NCBI GenBank assembly: GCA_008933495.1
Contig: WBUW01000085.1
Span: forward strand, 1 to 9,167
Direction: 5' to 3'
Length of the DNA stretch: 9,167 nt
Source: Pseudorhodoplanes sp.
Lineage (GTDB): Bacteria; Pseudomonadota; Alphaproteobacteria; Rhizobiales; Xanthobacteraceae
Under the pieces are notes generated by a model. The model was given only the letters and a program-made list of their open reading frames with translations. It ran no database searches and was not told the DNA's origin. This document shows positions 1-6,564 of the stretch, piece after piece; within the stretch, counting starts at the first letter, position 1; each line of letters begins with the position of its first letter. Made by a program: the position numbers and the translations under genes.

Positions 1-1
1 C

Positions 2-775
2 AATCAAGGCGCCGACTATGTCCAGACGCCGGAAATGACCAACATCATGGAACTGTCGCGCGAGAAACTGCTCGCGGCGATCGTGCCCGAGGAACACGAT
101 CCCTGCCTCGCCGCCTTCCGCGACCTCGCGCGCGAGCGCTCGCTTTTCCTGCACGTCGGCTCGCTGGCCATCCGCGTATCGCCGGATCGCGCCGCCAACC
201 GGTCGTTTCTGATCGATCCGAACGGCAAGATCGTCGCGCGCTACGACAAGATCCACATGTTCGACGTGGACCTCGCCAACGGCGAAAGCTATCGCGAGTC
301 GCGCAATTTCCGGCCGGGCGAGAGCGCGGTCGTGGCCGACCTGCCCTGGGGGCGGCTCGGGATGACCATCTGTTACGATTTGCGATTTCCGGCGCTGTAC
401 CGCGCGCTCGCCGAGGCGGGCGCCATCCTGCTCGCGATTCCTTCGGCCTTCACCAGGCAAACCGGCGAAGCGCACTGGCATACGCTCGTGCGGGCGCGCG
501 CGATTGAGAACGGCTCCTTCGTTCTGGCGACTGCCCAGGGTGGCATGCACGAGAACGGGCGCGAGACCTACGGCCATTCGCTGATCGTCGATCCCTGGGG
601 ACGCATCCTCGCCGAAGGCGGCACTGAGCCGCGCGTCGTCATCGCCGAGATCGATCCGGCCGCGGTCGCCGCCGCCCGCACCCGCATTCCCTCGCTCCAG
701 CACGGACGGCGGTTCGACATTGTCGAGCCCCTCGCCGAGCCCGCCCGTCTTCACGTCGTGCAGGACGTGCCATGA
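2..775 (+). CDS. Nit-family carbon-nitrogen hydrolase, probable deaminated glutathione amidase (5' partial)
   Basis: The reading frame is open from base 2, so the start lies upstream and roughly the first 20-30 residues are missing. The nitrilase-superfamily Glu-Lys-Cys triad is visible: Glu in the motif QTPEM (codon 32-34), Lys in YDKIHMFD (codon 248-250) and the nucleophile Cys in TICYDLRFP (codon 371-373). The methionine at base 35 falls just after the catalytic Glu and cannot be the true start. The motifs YDKIHMFDVD and CYDLRFP are typical of the Nit1/Nit2-like branch, whose characterised members hydrolyse the amide of deaminated glutathione (Nit1) or of 2-oxoglutaramate-type omega-amides (Nit2). 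Deaminated glutathione amidase is my preferred reading, by family resemblance only. The enzyme should be cytoplasmic, since no membrane segment is seen. Its TGA (773-775) overlaps the ATG of the next gene as ATGA, suggesting translational coupling. The family call is firm; the substrate is inference. Confidence 0.9.
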   Translation, partial: NQGADYVQTPEMTNIMELSREKLLAAIVPEEHDPCLAAFRDLARERSLFLHVGSLAIRVSPDRAANRSFLIDPNGKIVARYDKIHMFDVDLANGESYRESRNFRPGESAVVADLPWGRLGMTICYDLRFPALYRALAEAGAILLAIPSAFTRQTGEAHWHTLVRARAIENGSFVLATAQGGMHENGRETYGHSLIVDPWGRILAEGGTEPRVVIAEIDPAAVAAARTRIPSLQHGRRFDIVEPLAEPARLHVVQDVP

Positions 776-1245
776 TCCGATACACGCTCGCCTGCGAGCG
801 CAAGCACGAATTCGAAATCTGGTTCAACAGCTCCGCCGACTACGACAGGCAGATCCGGCGCGGACTGGTGGGCTGTCCGGTCTGCAATTCGACCAAGGTC
901 GACAAGGCGGTCATGGCGCCGGCGATCCGCAGCTCGGCACGCCGGCGGGCGGAACCTTTGGAGGTTGCCGAAAAACCGTCGGCGCCGACCGAGACCGGCC
1001 CAGTGGCCATGCTCTCGCCGCAGGAAACGGAATTTCGCGCAAAATTGAGAGAACTGCACGAGCATCTGACCAAGAACGCGGTCAATGTCGGCAAGGATTT
1101 TCCCGACGAAGCCCGCAAAATCCATTACGGCGAAGCCGAGCAGCGCTCGATCTACGGGGAGGCCTCGCCGGAAGAAGCCAAAAAGCTGCGCGAGGAAGGC
1201 ATCGAATTCCAACCGCTCCCGCCGCTGCCCGACGAGAAGAACTGA
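772..1245 (+). CDS. DUF1178 family protein with zinc-ribbon-like N-terminus
   Basis: This is a 157-residue protein of unknown function, recognised as DUF1178. The N-terminus has Cys8, His12 and a CPVC pair (Cys35, Cys38), which looks like a small zinc-binding ribbon similar to those of FmdB-type proteins. The stretch LVGCPVCNSTKVDKAVMAP is a family hallmark. Residues 50-80 are a low-complexity linker. The C-terminal half carries the second conserved block, VGKDFPDEARKIHYGE (about 103-118), then IYGEASPEEAKKLREEGIEF and a proline-rich end. There is no signal peptide or membrane segment. The start ATG overlaps the nitrilase stop, so both genes are probably made from one message and from coupled translation. 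Its stop is 7 bp from the stop of the convergent DMT permease, leaving no room for a separate terminator. Metal binding is inferred from the Cys/His spacing, and I cannot assign a function. Confidence 0.88.
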   Translation: MIRYTLACERKHEFEIWFNSSADYDRQIRRGLVGCPVCNSTKVDKAVMAPAIRSSARRRAEPLEVAEKPSAPTETGPVAMLSPQETEFRAKLRELHEHLTKNAVNVGKDFPDEARKIHYGEAEQRSIYGEASPEEAKKLREEGIEFQPLPPLPDEKN

Positions 1246-1252
1246 TCGGCGG

Positions 1253-2185
1253 TCAGTGCGCCCAGAGCAGAAGCGCAACGCCGGCCACGACCAGCACGAT
1301 GCCGAGCGCCTCGCGGGGCGTGGTCTTCTGCCCGAACACGAAGCGTGAAATCGCCTGCGCGAACAGAACCTCGACCAGCGCCAGCGTGCGCACGCTTGCC
1401 GCGGTGGCGATCGCGAAAGCCAGAAACCAGAATTGCGAGGCGAACGCGCCAAGGAACCCGGCCGCCAGCGAGGGCCGCCACGCCGCAACGATGTCGCGCA
1501 TCACCCGCGGTTCGCGCATCATCAGATAGGCCGACAGCGCAGCCGCCTGCGCAATCAGGCCGACCGCGAGCGTGAACGTCGCAGCAACCACGAAATCCGG
1601 CCGATCGAGATTGAGAATTGCGCCGCGATAGCCGATCGCCGACAAGGCGAACATCCCGCCGGAGGCGATCCCGAGCAGCGTCGGGCGCAGGCTTTCAGCC
1701 GGCGCGCTGCCCGGCTTCAGAGATGTCACCATGACGCCGGTGGTCGCGATCAGGATGGCGGCGACGACGCCCGGCGCCAGCACGTCGCCGAGAAAGATCA
1801 GGCCGAACAATGCAACCTGCACCGGCTCGGTCTTGATATAGGCCACGGCAACGACAAACGAGCGCGCGCCCATGGCGGCCAGCATCATCGCCGTCGCCGC
1901 GATCTGCGCGCCCGCTCCGAGCGCGATCCAGGGCAAAAACGACCATTGCGCGCGCGGCAGCGCTGCGCCGGTGGCCGCCAGAACGGCGCCGAGAGAAATC
2001 AGCGCAAACGGAAAGCCGAACAGGAAACGCACATGGGTGGCGCCCACCGTACCCAGGGTCGCCGTCAATTCACGCTGCAGGGCGTTGCGCGCGGTCTGAC
2101 TGGCGGCAGCAATCAGCGTGAACACCGCCCAGAGCCAACCCGTCTCCTGCATGCGCGCAAATTCCGCAAAAAATCCGCCGCTCAC
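1253..2185 (-). CDS. EamA/DMT superfamily permease
   Basis: This is a 310-residue integral membrane protein of the drug/metabolite transporter superfamily. Ten hydrophobic segments can be picked out, at roughly residues 18-36, 50-72, 83-105, 108-131, 134-155, 169-190, 197-222, 241-264, 267-285 and 291-308. They form the usual two five-helix EamA repeats. The repeat-end signatures are visible in AYIKTEPVQVALFGLIFLGD (first half) and ALVEVLFAQAISRFVFGQK followed by GIVLVVAGVALLL (second half). The start used here is a GTG (2183-2185) that overlaps the ubiG TGA as GTGA. AAGGG inside the end of ubiG serves as a plausible Shine-Dalgarno. An ATG 11 codons further in (2150-2152) is possible but has a poor ribosome site. 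The gene is probably the second gene of a ubiG operon. Members export or import diverse small metabolites, and the substrate cannot be told from sequence. Confidence 0.88.
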   Translation of the reverse strand: MSGGFFAEFARMQETGWLWAVFTLIAAASQTARNALQRELTATLGTVGATHVRFLFGFPFALISLGAVLAATGAALPRAQWSFLPWIALGAGAQIAATAMMLAAMGARSFVVAVAYIKTEPVQVALFGLIFLGDVLAPGVVAAILIATTGVMVTSLKPGSAPAESLRPTLLGIASGGMFALSAIGYRGAILNLDRPDFVVAATFTLAVGLIAQAAALSAYLMMREPRVMRDIVAAWRPSLAAGFLGAFASQFWFLAFAIATAASVRTLALVEVLFAQAISRFVFGQKTTPREALGIVLVVAGVALLLWAH

Positions 2186-2925
2186 CGACCCTTCACGGCC
2201 GTCAGCATATAATTGACGTCCATGTCATCGGACAACAGCCAGACGTCGCGGAACAGGTTGTAGACGACGCCGCGTTCATCGACGACCCGCAAATCTGCAT
2301 GGCGCATCGCCGTTTCCAGCTCCTCCGGCGTGACGAACTTGTCCCAGCGATGGGTGCCGCGCGGCAGCCAGCGCAGCACGTATTCCGCCCCGACAATGGC
2401 AAGCGCAAAACTCTTGAGCGTGCGGTTGAGCGTGGCCGCGATCATCATCCCGCCAGGTTTGACCATCTCGGCACAGCGGGCCACGAACAGCTTAACGTCG
2501 GCCACATGCTCGACCACCTCCATCGCCAGCACGACGTCGAAGCGCTCGCCGGCGTCGGCAAGCGCTTCCGCGGTGGTGGCGCGATAATCGACCGCTACGC
2601 CGGACTGACCGGCATGGCGGCGCGCGGCCTCGATGTTGGCCTGCGCAGGGTCGGCTCCGACCACGGCGGCGCCGAGCCGGGCCAGCGGCTCCGACAGGAT
2701 GCCCCCGCCGCAGCCGATATCGAGCATGCGGATGCTGCTGAGGCACCCGGCCTGTTGCGGATCGCGGCCGAAATGCAGGGCGACCTGATCCCGAATATAG
2801 CCAAGGCGCGCCGGATTGAACTTGTGCAGCGTGGCCATCGGCCCGCGCTCGTCCCACCAGGTCTCGGCCAGCCGTTCGAACTGATCGATTTCCGCCGGGT
2901 CGATGGTCGAATGGAGTGCCGTCAT
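2182..2925 (-). CDS. ubiG: Ubiquinone biosynthesis O-methyltransferase UbiG
   Basis: This is a class I SAM-dependent methyltransferase that performs both O-methylations of ubiquinone synthesis, probably on the cytoplasmic face of the membrane. In the 247-residue product the N-terminus has the UbiG signature DPAEIDQFERLAETWWD followed by LHKFNPARLGYIRD. The SAM motif I LDIGCGGG is at about 68-75, with the acidic residue of VGADP closing the ribose pocket near 92. EVVEHV (about 136-141) and MVKPGGMM (about 154-161) are motifs II and III. TLNRTLKSFALAI, GTHRWDKFVTPEEL and the C-terminal DDMDVNYMLTAVKG are strongly UbiG-specific. I start it at ATG 2923-2925 because homologues begin near MT...STVDPAEI. 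An in-frame GTG at 2950-2952 would add nine residues, and neither start has an ideal ribosome site. It lies divergent from the TRAP operon and upstream of the DMT permease. Confidence 0.95.
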   Translation of the reverse strand: MTALHSTIDPAEIDQFERLAETWWDERGPMATLHKFNPARLGYIRDQVALHFGRDPQQAGCLSSIRMLDIGCGGGILSEPLARLGAAVVGADPAQANIEAARRHAGQSGVAVDYRATTAEALADAGERFDVVLAMEVVEHVADVKLFVARCAEMVKPGGMMIAATLNRTLKSFALAIVGAEYVLRWLPRGTHRWDKFVTPEELETAMRHADLRVVDERGVVYNLFRDVWLLSDDMDVNYMLTAVKGR

Positions 2926-3062
2926 TGCTTTAACATGTTGAAATAAATCCACCTCTCGCAGCGGATCAATGAAGCTCCGGCGACGACTGCAGGCTCTCTA
3001 TTATTATTTGATATTACAGACCATTTTTGATCGCTCGTCCATTCTCGTTCTGCATGTAATTC

Positions 3063-3077
3063 GCGATCTGTGATCGC
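3063..3077. promoter_or_regulatory. 15-bp palindrome, candidate operator upstream of dctP
   Basis: GCGATC-TGT-GATCGC is a perfect 6-bp inverted repeat around a 3-bp centre. A further half-site, GATCGC, occurs at 3029-3034. AAT (3058-3060) and ATT (3078-3080) extend the symmetry with a 2-base offset. The palindrome ends 9 bp upstream of the TATCAT hexamer, so it would cover the -35 position of that promoter. This is a typical place for a repressor or a close-binding activator. The symmetry is seen directly; the operator role is inference and no regulator gene is in the window. Confidence 0.4.
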
Positions 3078-3190
3078 ATTGCGCAGTATCATAATTTCAG
3101 AAGCACCCGATAATTTTTTGTCTCGGGCTGGCCGAAATTGCTGCTAGGCTTGGGGTGGCCATCAGAAGCCACGAAGAACAAACACCAGCA

Positions 3191-3197
3191 GGGGAGG
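3191..3197 (+). promoter_or_regulatory. Strong Shine-Dalgarno of dctP
   Basis: GGGGAGG lies 5 nt before the ATG at 3203. It fixes the dctP start there, and not at the in-frame GTG at 3155 that would add 16 polar residues in front of the signal peptide. Confidence 0.85.
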
Positions 3198-3202
3198 ATA
3201 CG

Positions 3203-4309
3203 ATGAAAAGGACTTTTGCCTTTGCGGCCATCGCCGCACTAGGGCTTGGCTTGGCGACCGCCTGGCCCGGCACTGCTTCCGCCCAGACCCGCGTGCTCAA
3301 GATGCAAGCGACATGGCCGGCAAGTCTTACGCTTTATGAAAACTTCACGTACTGGGCCGAACGGGTCGACAAACTGTCGGGCGGAGCCCTGAAGATCGAA
3401 GCCATGCCCGCGGGCCAAGTCGTGCCGGCGTTCGAAGTGCTCGATGCCACCAACAAGAAGGTGATCGACGGCGCGCATGCCTGGGCCGGCTACTGGACCG
3501 GCAAGAACAAGACTTCGATCCTGTTCACCGGTGGCCCGGGCGGTACATTCGGCATGGATTTCATCGATGCGATGGGCTGGATGTATTACGGCGGCGGATG
3601 GGAGCTCTATCAGGACTTCTACCAGAAGGAGCTCAAGCTCAACCTCGTCGTGTTCCCGATCCTGCCGGCAGGCCCGCAGGCTTTCGGCTGGTTCAACAAG
3701 CCGATCCAGACCGTTGCCGACATGAAAGGCATGAAATGCCGTCAGACCGGCATGGCGGGCGAGGTCTGGCAGTCGCTCGGATTCACGGTCGTGAACATGC
3801 CCGGCGGCGAAATCATCCCATCGGCCCAGCGCGGCGTGATCGACTGCGCCGAATGGGTCGGCGGCGTCGAGGATATGCGCCTTGGCTTCCACAATGTCTG
3901 GAAATATCACTATTCTCCGGGCGTGCACGAGAACACCACCATCGGCGAACTCGTGTTCAACAAGGACGTCTGGGATTCGCTCAAGCCGCAGGAAAGGGAG
4001 TGGATCAAGTCCGCTGCCAACGAAGCCTTCCTGATCTGGTGGGCGAAGTGGCAGAAGCAGAATGCCGAGGCGCTCAAGGAACTTCAGGAGAAGCACGGCG
4101 TCCAGGTCCTGACCACGCCGCCGGAAATCCTGCGCGAATTCCTGAAAGGCTGGGATAAGATTGCTGCCGCTGAATCGGCAAAGAACCCGTTCTTCAAGAA
4201 GGTTCTCGAATCGCAAAAGGCCTACGCGAGCCTCGTCGTTCCGATGAAGCGCGCCTATTTCCCGCCTTACTCGTTCGTCGCGAATTACTACTTCCCGCCG
4301 AAGAAGTAG
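3203..4309 (+). CDS. dctP: TRAP transporter periplasmic substrate-binding protein, TakP-like (2-oxo acid/monocarboxylate type)
   Basis: This is the 368-residue extracytoplasmic receptor of a tripartite ATP-independent periplasmic transporter. Residues 1-27 are a clear Sec signal peptide (KR, then an Ala/Leu-rich core, then ASA before Gln28). The mature protein begins VLKMQATWP, the usual first beta-strand of DctP folds. The family-invariant arginine is Arg180 in MKCRQTG. Glu217-Trp218 in CAEWVGG matches the Glu-Trp pair that binds the metal and carboxylate in TakP-type receptors, and Gln159 (PAGPQAFGWF) is in the region of a third ligand. The length and the C-terminal helix with PPYSFVANYYFPP fit the TakP/lactate-receptor branch rather than the C4-dicarboxylate DctP of about 330 residues. 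A strong ribosome site suggests high expression. It is first in the operon with dctQ and dctM. The class is firm; the ligand (pyruvate-like 2-oxo acids or lactate) is inferred. Confidence 0.93.
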   Translation: MKRTFAFAAIAALGLGLATAWPGTASAQTRVLKMQATWPASLTLYENFTYWAERVDKLSGGALKIEAMPAGQVVPAFEVLDATNKKVIDGAHAWAGYWTGKNKTSILFTGGPGGTFGMDFIDAMGWMYYGGGWELYQDFYQKELKLNLVVFPILPAGPQAFGWFNKPIQTVADMKGMKCRQTGMAGEVWQSLGFTVVNMPGGEIIPSAQRGVIDCAEWVGGVEDMRLGFHNVWKYHYSPGVHENTTIGELVFNKDVWDSLKPQEREWIKSAANEAFLIWWAKWQKQNAEALKELQEKHGVQVLTTPPEILREFLKGWDKIAAAESAKNPFFKKVLESQKAYASLVVPMKRAYFPPYSFVANYYFPPKK

Positions 4310-4320
4310 CCGGATCGAGT

Positions 4321-4350
4321 TTGAGGGGCAGCTGGCCGGCTGCCCCTCAA
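4321..4350 (+). terminator. Perfect 12-bp hairpin between dctP and dctQ
   Basis: TTGAGGGGCAGC (4321-4332) and GCTGCCCCTCAA (4339-4350) are exact reverse complements around the 6-nt loop TGGCCG. The structure begins 11 nt after the dctP stop. No T-run follows (CCGCCCCTG comes next), so it is not a classical complete rho-independent terminator. It is better read as a leaky terminator or an mRNA 3'-end stabiliser that keeps the binding-protein message more abundant than that of the two permease genes. This arrangement is familiar from binding-protein-dependent transport operons. Confidence 0.75.
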
Positions 4351-4424
4351 CCGCCCCTGCCGACGGCTTCCCTGGCGAGGCTGTCGCAGGATGATCTGCA
4401 CTCCGCGATTATCGAGTAGCGCAC

Positions 4425-4976
4425 ATGGCTCGCCCTTCGCCCACATTGCTGGCGACGATCCGGCTCGTCGACCAATTCACCGACAAAACCGGAACAGTCT
4501 TCTCCTGGCTTTCGATCGTGCTCGTCGTCGCGGTCAGCTACGAGGTGATCGCCCGCTATTTGTTCAATGCCCCGACGATCTGGTCATTCGACGTTACTTA
4601 CATGACCTATGGCACCCTGTTCATGCTCGGCGCCGCCTACGCCTTGCACAAGGGCGCGCATATCCGCACCGACTTTTTCTGGGAGCAGTTCTCGCCGCGC
4701 ACCAAAGGCTGGATCGACACCATCTCCTATCTCGTCTTTTTCTTTCCCGGCCTCACCGCGATGCTGATCATCTCGAACCAGGAAGCTGTCTACGCCTGGC
4801 AAATCAACGAAACCTCCGATCAGACACCGTGGCGGCCAATCCTCTGGCCGTTCAAATTCGTTGTGCCGCTCGCCTGCCTGCTGCTGATGATTCAGGGCTT
4901 CTCGGAATTCCTGAAGAGCTTCTACATGGCGCGTACTGGCGTCGAGCTCGAGCACAAGGAAAAGGTTGAAGTATGA
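4425..4976 (+). CDS. dctQ: TRAP transporter small permease subunit DctQ
   Basis: This 183-residue inner-membrane protein has four hydrophobic helices at roughly 24-45, 56-75, 97-117 and 142-162, the standard topology of the DctQ subunit. Family features are the helix-1 end VIARYLFNAP, TIWSFDVTYMTYGTLFMLGAAYAL, and the loop motif HKGAHIRTDFFWE (compare the common GxHxRxD loop). The highly charged tail ELEHKEKVEV is cytoplasmic. DctQ is needed to form a working complex with DctM. It lies 115 bp after dctP, beyond the intergenic hairpin, and its TGA overlaps the ATG of dctM as ATGA, which suggests the two permease subunits are made in equal amounts. Upstream there is only a weak GAG ribosome site, in contrast to the strong one at dctP. 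An overlapping frame from ATG 4391 lacks membrane character and is rejected. Confidence 0.92.
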   Translation: MARPSPTLLATIRLVDQFTDKTGTVFSWLSIVLVVAVSYEVIARYLFNAPTIWSFDVTYMTYGTLFMLGAAYALHKGAHIRTDFFWEQFSPRTKGWIDTISYLVFFFPGLTAMLIISNQEAVYAWQINETSDQTPWRPILWPFKFVVPLACLLLMIQGFSEFLKSFYMARTGVELEHKEKVEV

Positions 4977-6388
4977 CCGATCAAGCATTCATCGGCCTGG
5001 TCATGCTCCTGGTCTTGCTGGGGGCGATCTTCATCGGGGTGCCGATTTCATTCACGCTGCTCTTTCTCGCCTTCGTGTTCGGCTATGTCGGAATGGGGGC
5101 GACGGTTTTCGACCTCTCCTATTTCCAGTTCATCGGCATGATGAAGGAAGAGTTGCTGGCGGCGGTGCCGCTCTTCGTCTTCATGGGATATATCACCGAG
5201 CAGGCCGGCCTGATGGAGCGGCTGTTCACAGCCTTCCGCCTGCTGCTCGCTCCCGTGCGCGGCGCGCTCTACATCGTTGTCGTGCTCACCTCGGCTGTCT
5301 TCGCCATGGCGACCGGCATCGTCGGCGCCGCCGTCACGGTGCTCGGCATCATGGCCGCGCCCATCATGATCAGGTCGGGCTACGATCCGAAGCTTTCCGC
5401 CGGCACGATCACCGCCGGCGGCACGCTCGGCATCCTGATCCCGCCTTCGGTGATGCTGATCGTCATGGGCCCGGTGCTCGGCGTCTCGGTGGCCGACCTT
5501 TATGCGGCGGCTTTCGGCCCGGGCTTCCTGCTGGCGGGCACCTACATCGTCTATCTGTTGGGCCGCAGCTATCTCGATCCAAAACTCGGTCCGCCCGTCC
5601 CCATTGAAGAGCGCGTGCATTCGATGGGTGCCATGCTGATCGAAGTCCTCGTCGGCACGGTCCCTCTGCTGGCGCTGATCACGGCCACGCTCGGATCCAT
5701 CCTTGCCGGCCTTGCCACCCCGACCGAAGCGGCCGGCGTCGGCGCCACGGGCGCGCTGATCCTGATGATCGCCTATAAGCGTTTCTCATGGTCAGGATTG
5801 CAACGCGCCCTGCATGCCACTATGGCGACCTCGAGCATGGTACTCTTGCTGGCGGTCACGTCGAATATTTTCGGCGCGGTTTTCGCGCGGCTCGGAACCG
5901 CCAACTGGATCACGGAATCGCTGCTCTCCCTGCAGCTTCCTCCGACGTTCATGCTGGTGACGGTACTGGTCCTGATCTTCGTGCTGGGCTGGCCGTTTGA
6001 ATGGCCAGCGATCATCCTCGTGTTCCTGCCGATCTTTTATCCGGTGGTCGCCGCCCTGAAATTCGATCTGGTCTGGTTCGGCGCGCTGGTGGCGGTCACC
6101 CTGCAGACGGCGTTCCTGTCGCCCCCGGTTGCGATGTCGGCCTATTATTTGAAACAGGTTGTCAAGGGCTGGAGTCTGGCGACCATCTATGCCGGCATGT
6201 TCCAGTTCATGATCCTGCAGGTGATCTGCATCGTCCTCTTGGTCGCATTCCCCAAAATCGCGACCTGGTTCCCGGAATATCTGCAGCACGTCGCCCGGCA
6301 GCAGACCATCCCGGAGGAATATCAGAAAATCCTCGAAAAACAGCGCAGCGCGCCATCGCTCGAGGACGAGGAGTGGGGCAAGCGATGA
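4973..6388 (+). CDS. dctM: TRAP transporter large permease subunit DctM
   Basis: This 471-residue polytopic protein, with about 12 membrane segments, is the ion-coupled translocation subunit of the TRAP system. Diagnostic blocks are VPLFVFMGYITEQAGLMERL (about 65-84), the helical-hairpin motif GGTLGILIPPS (149-159) and, in the second inverted repeat, LATPTEAAGVGATGAL (247-262) and TLQTAFLSPPVAMSAYYLK (376-394). The hairpin loops of these proteins form the sodium and substrate sites in the known TRAP structures. FVLGWPFEWPAIILVFLPIFYP also matches the family. After the last helix (ending near 426) the protein has a hydrophilic tail of about 45 residues ending SLEDEEWGKR. This is rather longer than in short DctM proteins of about 425 residues, but larger DctM proteins are known. 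It is translated by ATGA overlap from dctQ and is the last gene of the operon. No frameshift or lost motif is seen. Confidence 0.95.
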   Translation: MTDQAFIGLVMLLVLLGAIFIGVPISFTLLFLAFVFGYVGMGATVFDLSYFQFIGMMKEELLAAVPLFVFMGYITEQAGLMERLFTAFRLLLAPVRGALYIVVVLTSAVFAMATGIVGAAVTVLGIMAAPIMIRSGYDPKLSAGTITAGGTLGILIPPSVMLIVMGPVLGVSVADLYAAAFGPGFLLAGTYIVYLLGRSYLDPKLGPPVPIEERVHSMGAMLIEVLVGTVPLLALITATLGSILAGLATPTEAAGVGATGALILMIAYKRFSWSGLQRALHATMATSSMVLLLAVTSNIFGAVFARLGTANWITESLLSLQLPPTFMLVTVLVLIFVLGWPFEWPAIILVFLPIFYPVVAALKFDLVWFGALVAVTLQTAFLSPPVAMSAYYLKQVVKGWSLATIYAGMFQFMILQVICIVLLVAFPKIATWFPEYLQHVARQQTIPEEYQKILEKQRSAPSLEDEEWGKR

Positions 6389-6390
6389 AT

Positions 6391-6427
6391 GCGGAGCGGG
6401 CGCGGGGATAGCCCTCGCGTCCGCGCC
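6391..6427 (+). terminator. GC-rich hairpin region after dctM
   Basis: Just after the dctM stop, GCGGA (6391-6395) pairs with TCCGC (6420-6424), and inside it GCGCGGG (6400-6406) pairs with CCCTCGC (6412-6418) with one mismatch. A competing stem, GGCGCGG (6399-6405) with CCGCGCC (6421-6427), is perfect. A stable fold is therefore likely, though its exact form is uncertain. No T-tract follows, so it may terminate weakly or only protect the 3' end of the TRAP message. Confidence 0.4.
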
Positions 6428-6490
6428 TGACCCGAAACCCCACGTCCCGGCGGACGAACCGGTCGGCTTTCGCGACCTGCCTGCATCCTG

Positions 6491-6519
6491 TTGCGGGCTT
6501 CCCGGCGCATGGTTATGAA
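6491..6519 (+). promoter_or_regulatory. Candidate sigma-70-type promoter of lysC
   Basis: TTGCGG (6491-6496) and TATGAA (6514-6519) are separated by 17 bp and lie about 45 bp upstream of the lysC GTG. Each box matches the consensus only in part, so this is a candidate. It would make lysC independent of TRAP operon read-through. No lysine or other riboswitch is recognisable in the short leader. Confidence 0.3.
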
Positions 6520-6564
6520 TACGCGCCTTCCGCGCCCATGCGCTGTCTTTCCGGGGTTTTTTAA

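Larger units (their letters stand above)
2953..3202. promoter_or_regulatory. AT-rich divergent intergenic region between ubiG and dctP
   Basis: This 250-bp stretch (277 bp if ubiG begins at 2925) is visibly richer in A and T than its surroundings, especially 2998-3120 with runs such as TATTATTATTTGATATT and TAATTTTTT. It must carry the promoters for ubiG (minus) and the TRAP operon (plus). For dctP, TATCAT at 3087-3092 matches five of six bases of a sigma-70 -10 box, but no good -35 box sits 16-18 bp upstream. An activator-dependent or non-canonical promoter is therefore possible. It would give a leader of about 100 nt. I see no open reading frame, tRNA or known riboswitch here. Confidence 0.6.

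Noticed and set aside
3129..3144. Sigma-54-like TGGC...TTGC elements upstream of dctP
   Set aside because: TGG and the two possible GC pairs are separated by 8 or 11 bases between GG and GC rather than the required 10, so the -24/-12 geometry fails.
3155..3172. GTGGC / GCCAC small inverted repeat in the dctP leader
   Set aside because: It has only a 5-bp stem with an 8-nt loop, which is easily expected by chance.
3155..3202. Upstream in-frame GTG extending dctP by 16 residues
   Set aside because: The added residues are polar and would precede the signal peptide, and GGGGAGG is placed ideally for ATG 3203.
3239..4216. 325-residue minus-strand frame antisense to dctP
   Set aside because: It is a shadow frame with no recognisable domain, while the plus strand encodes a full signal-peptide-bearing DctP.
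4391..4969. 192-residue plus frame overlapping dctQ, starting before it
   Set aside because: It is Arg/His-rich without membrane helices, whereas the dctQ frame gives four clear helices and family motifs. The ATGA junction with dctM also supports dctQ.
6551..6564. GGGG followed by six T bases before lysC, resembling a rho-independent terminator
   Set aside because: No GC-rich stem pairs upstream of the T-run, and it sits directly before the lysC start codon where it more likely includes the ribosome site.
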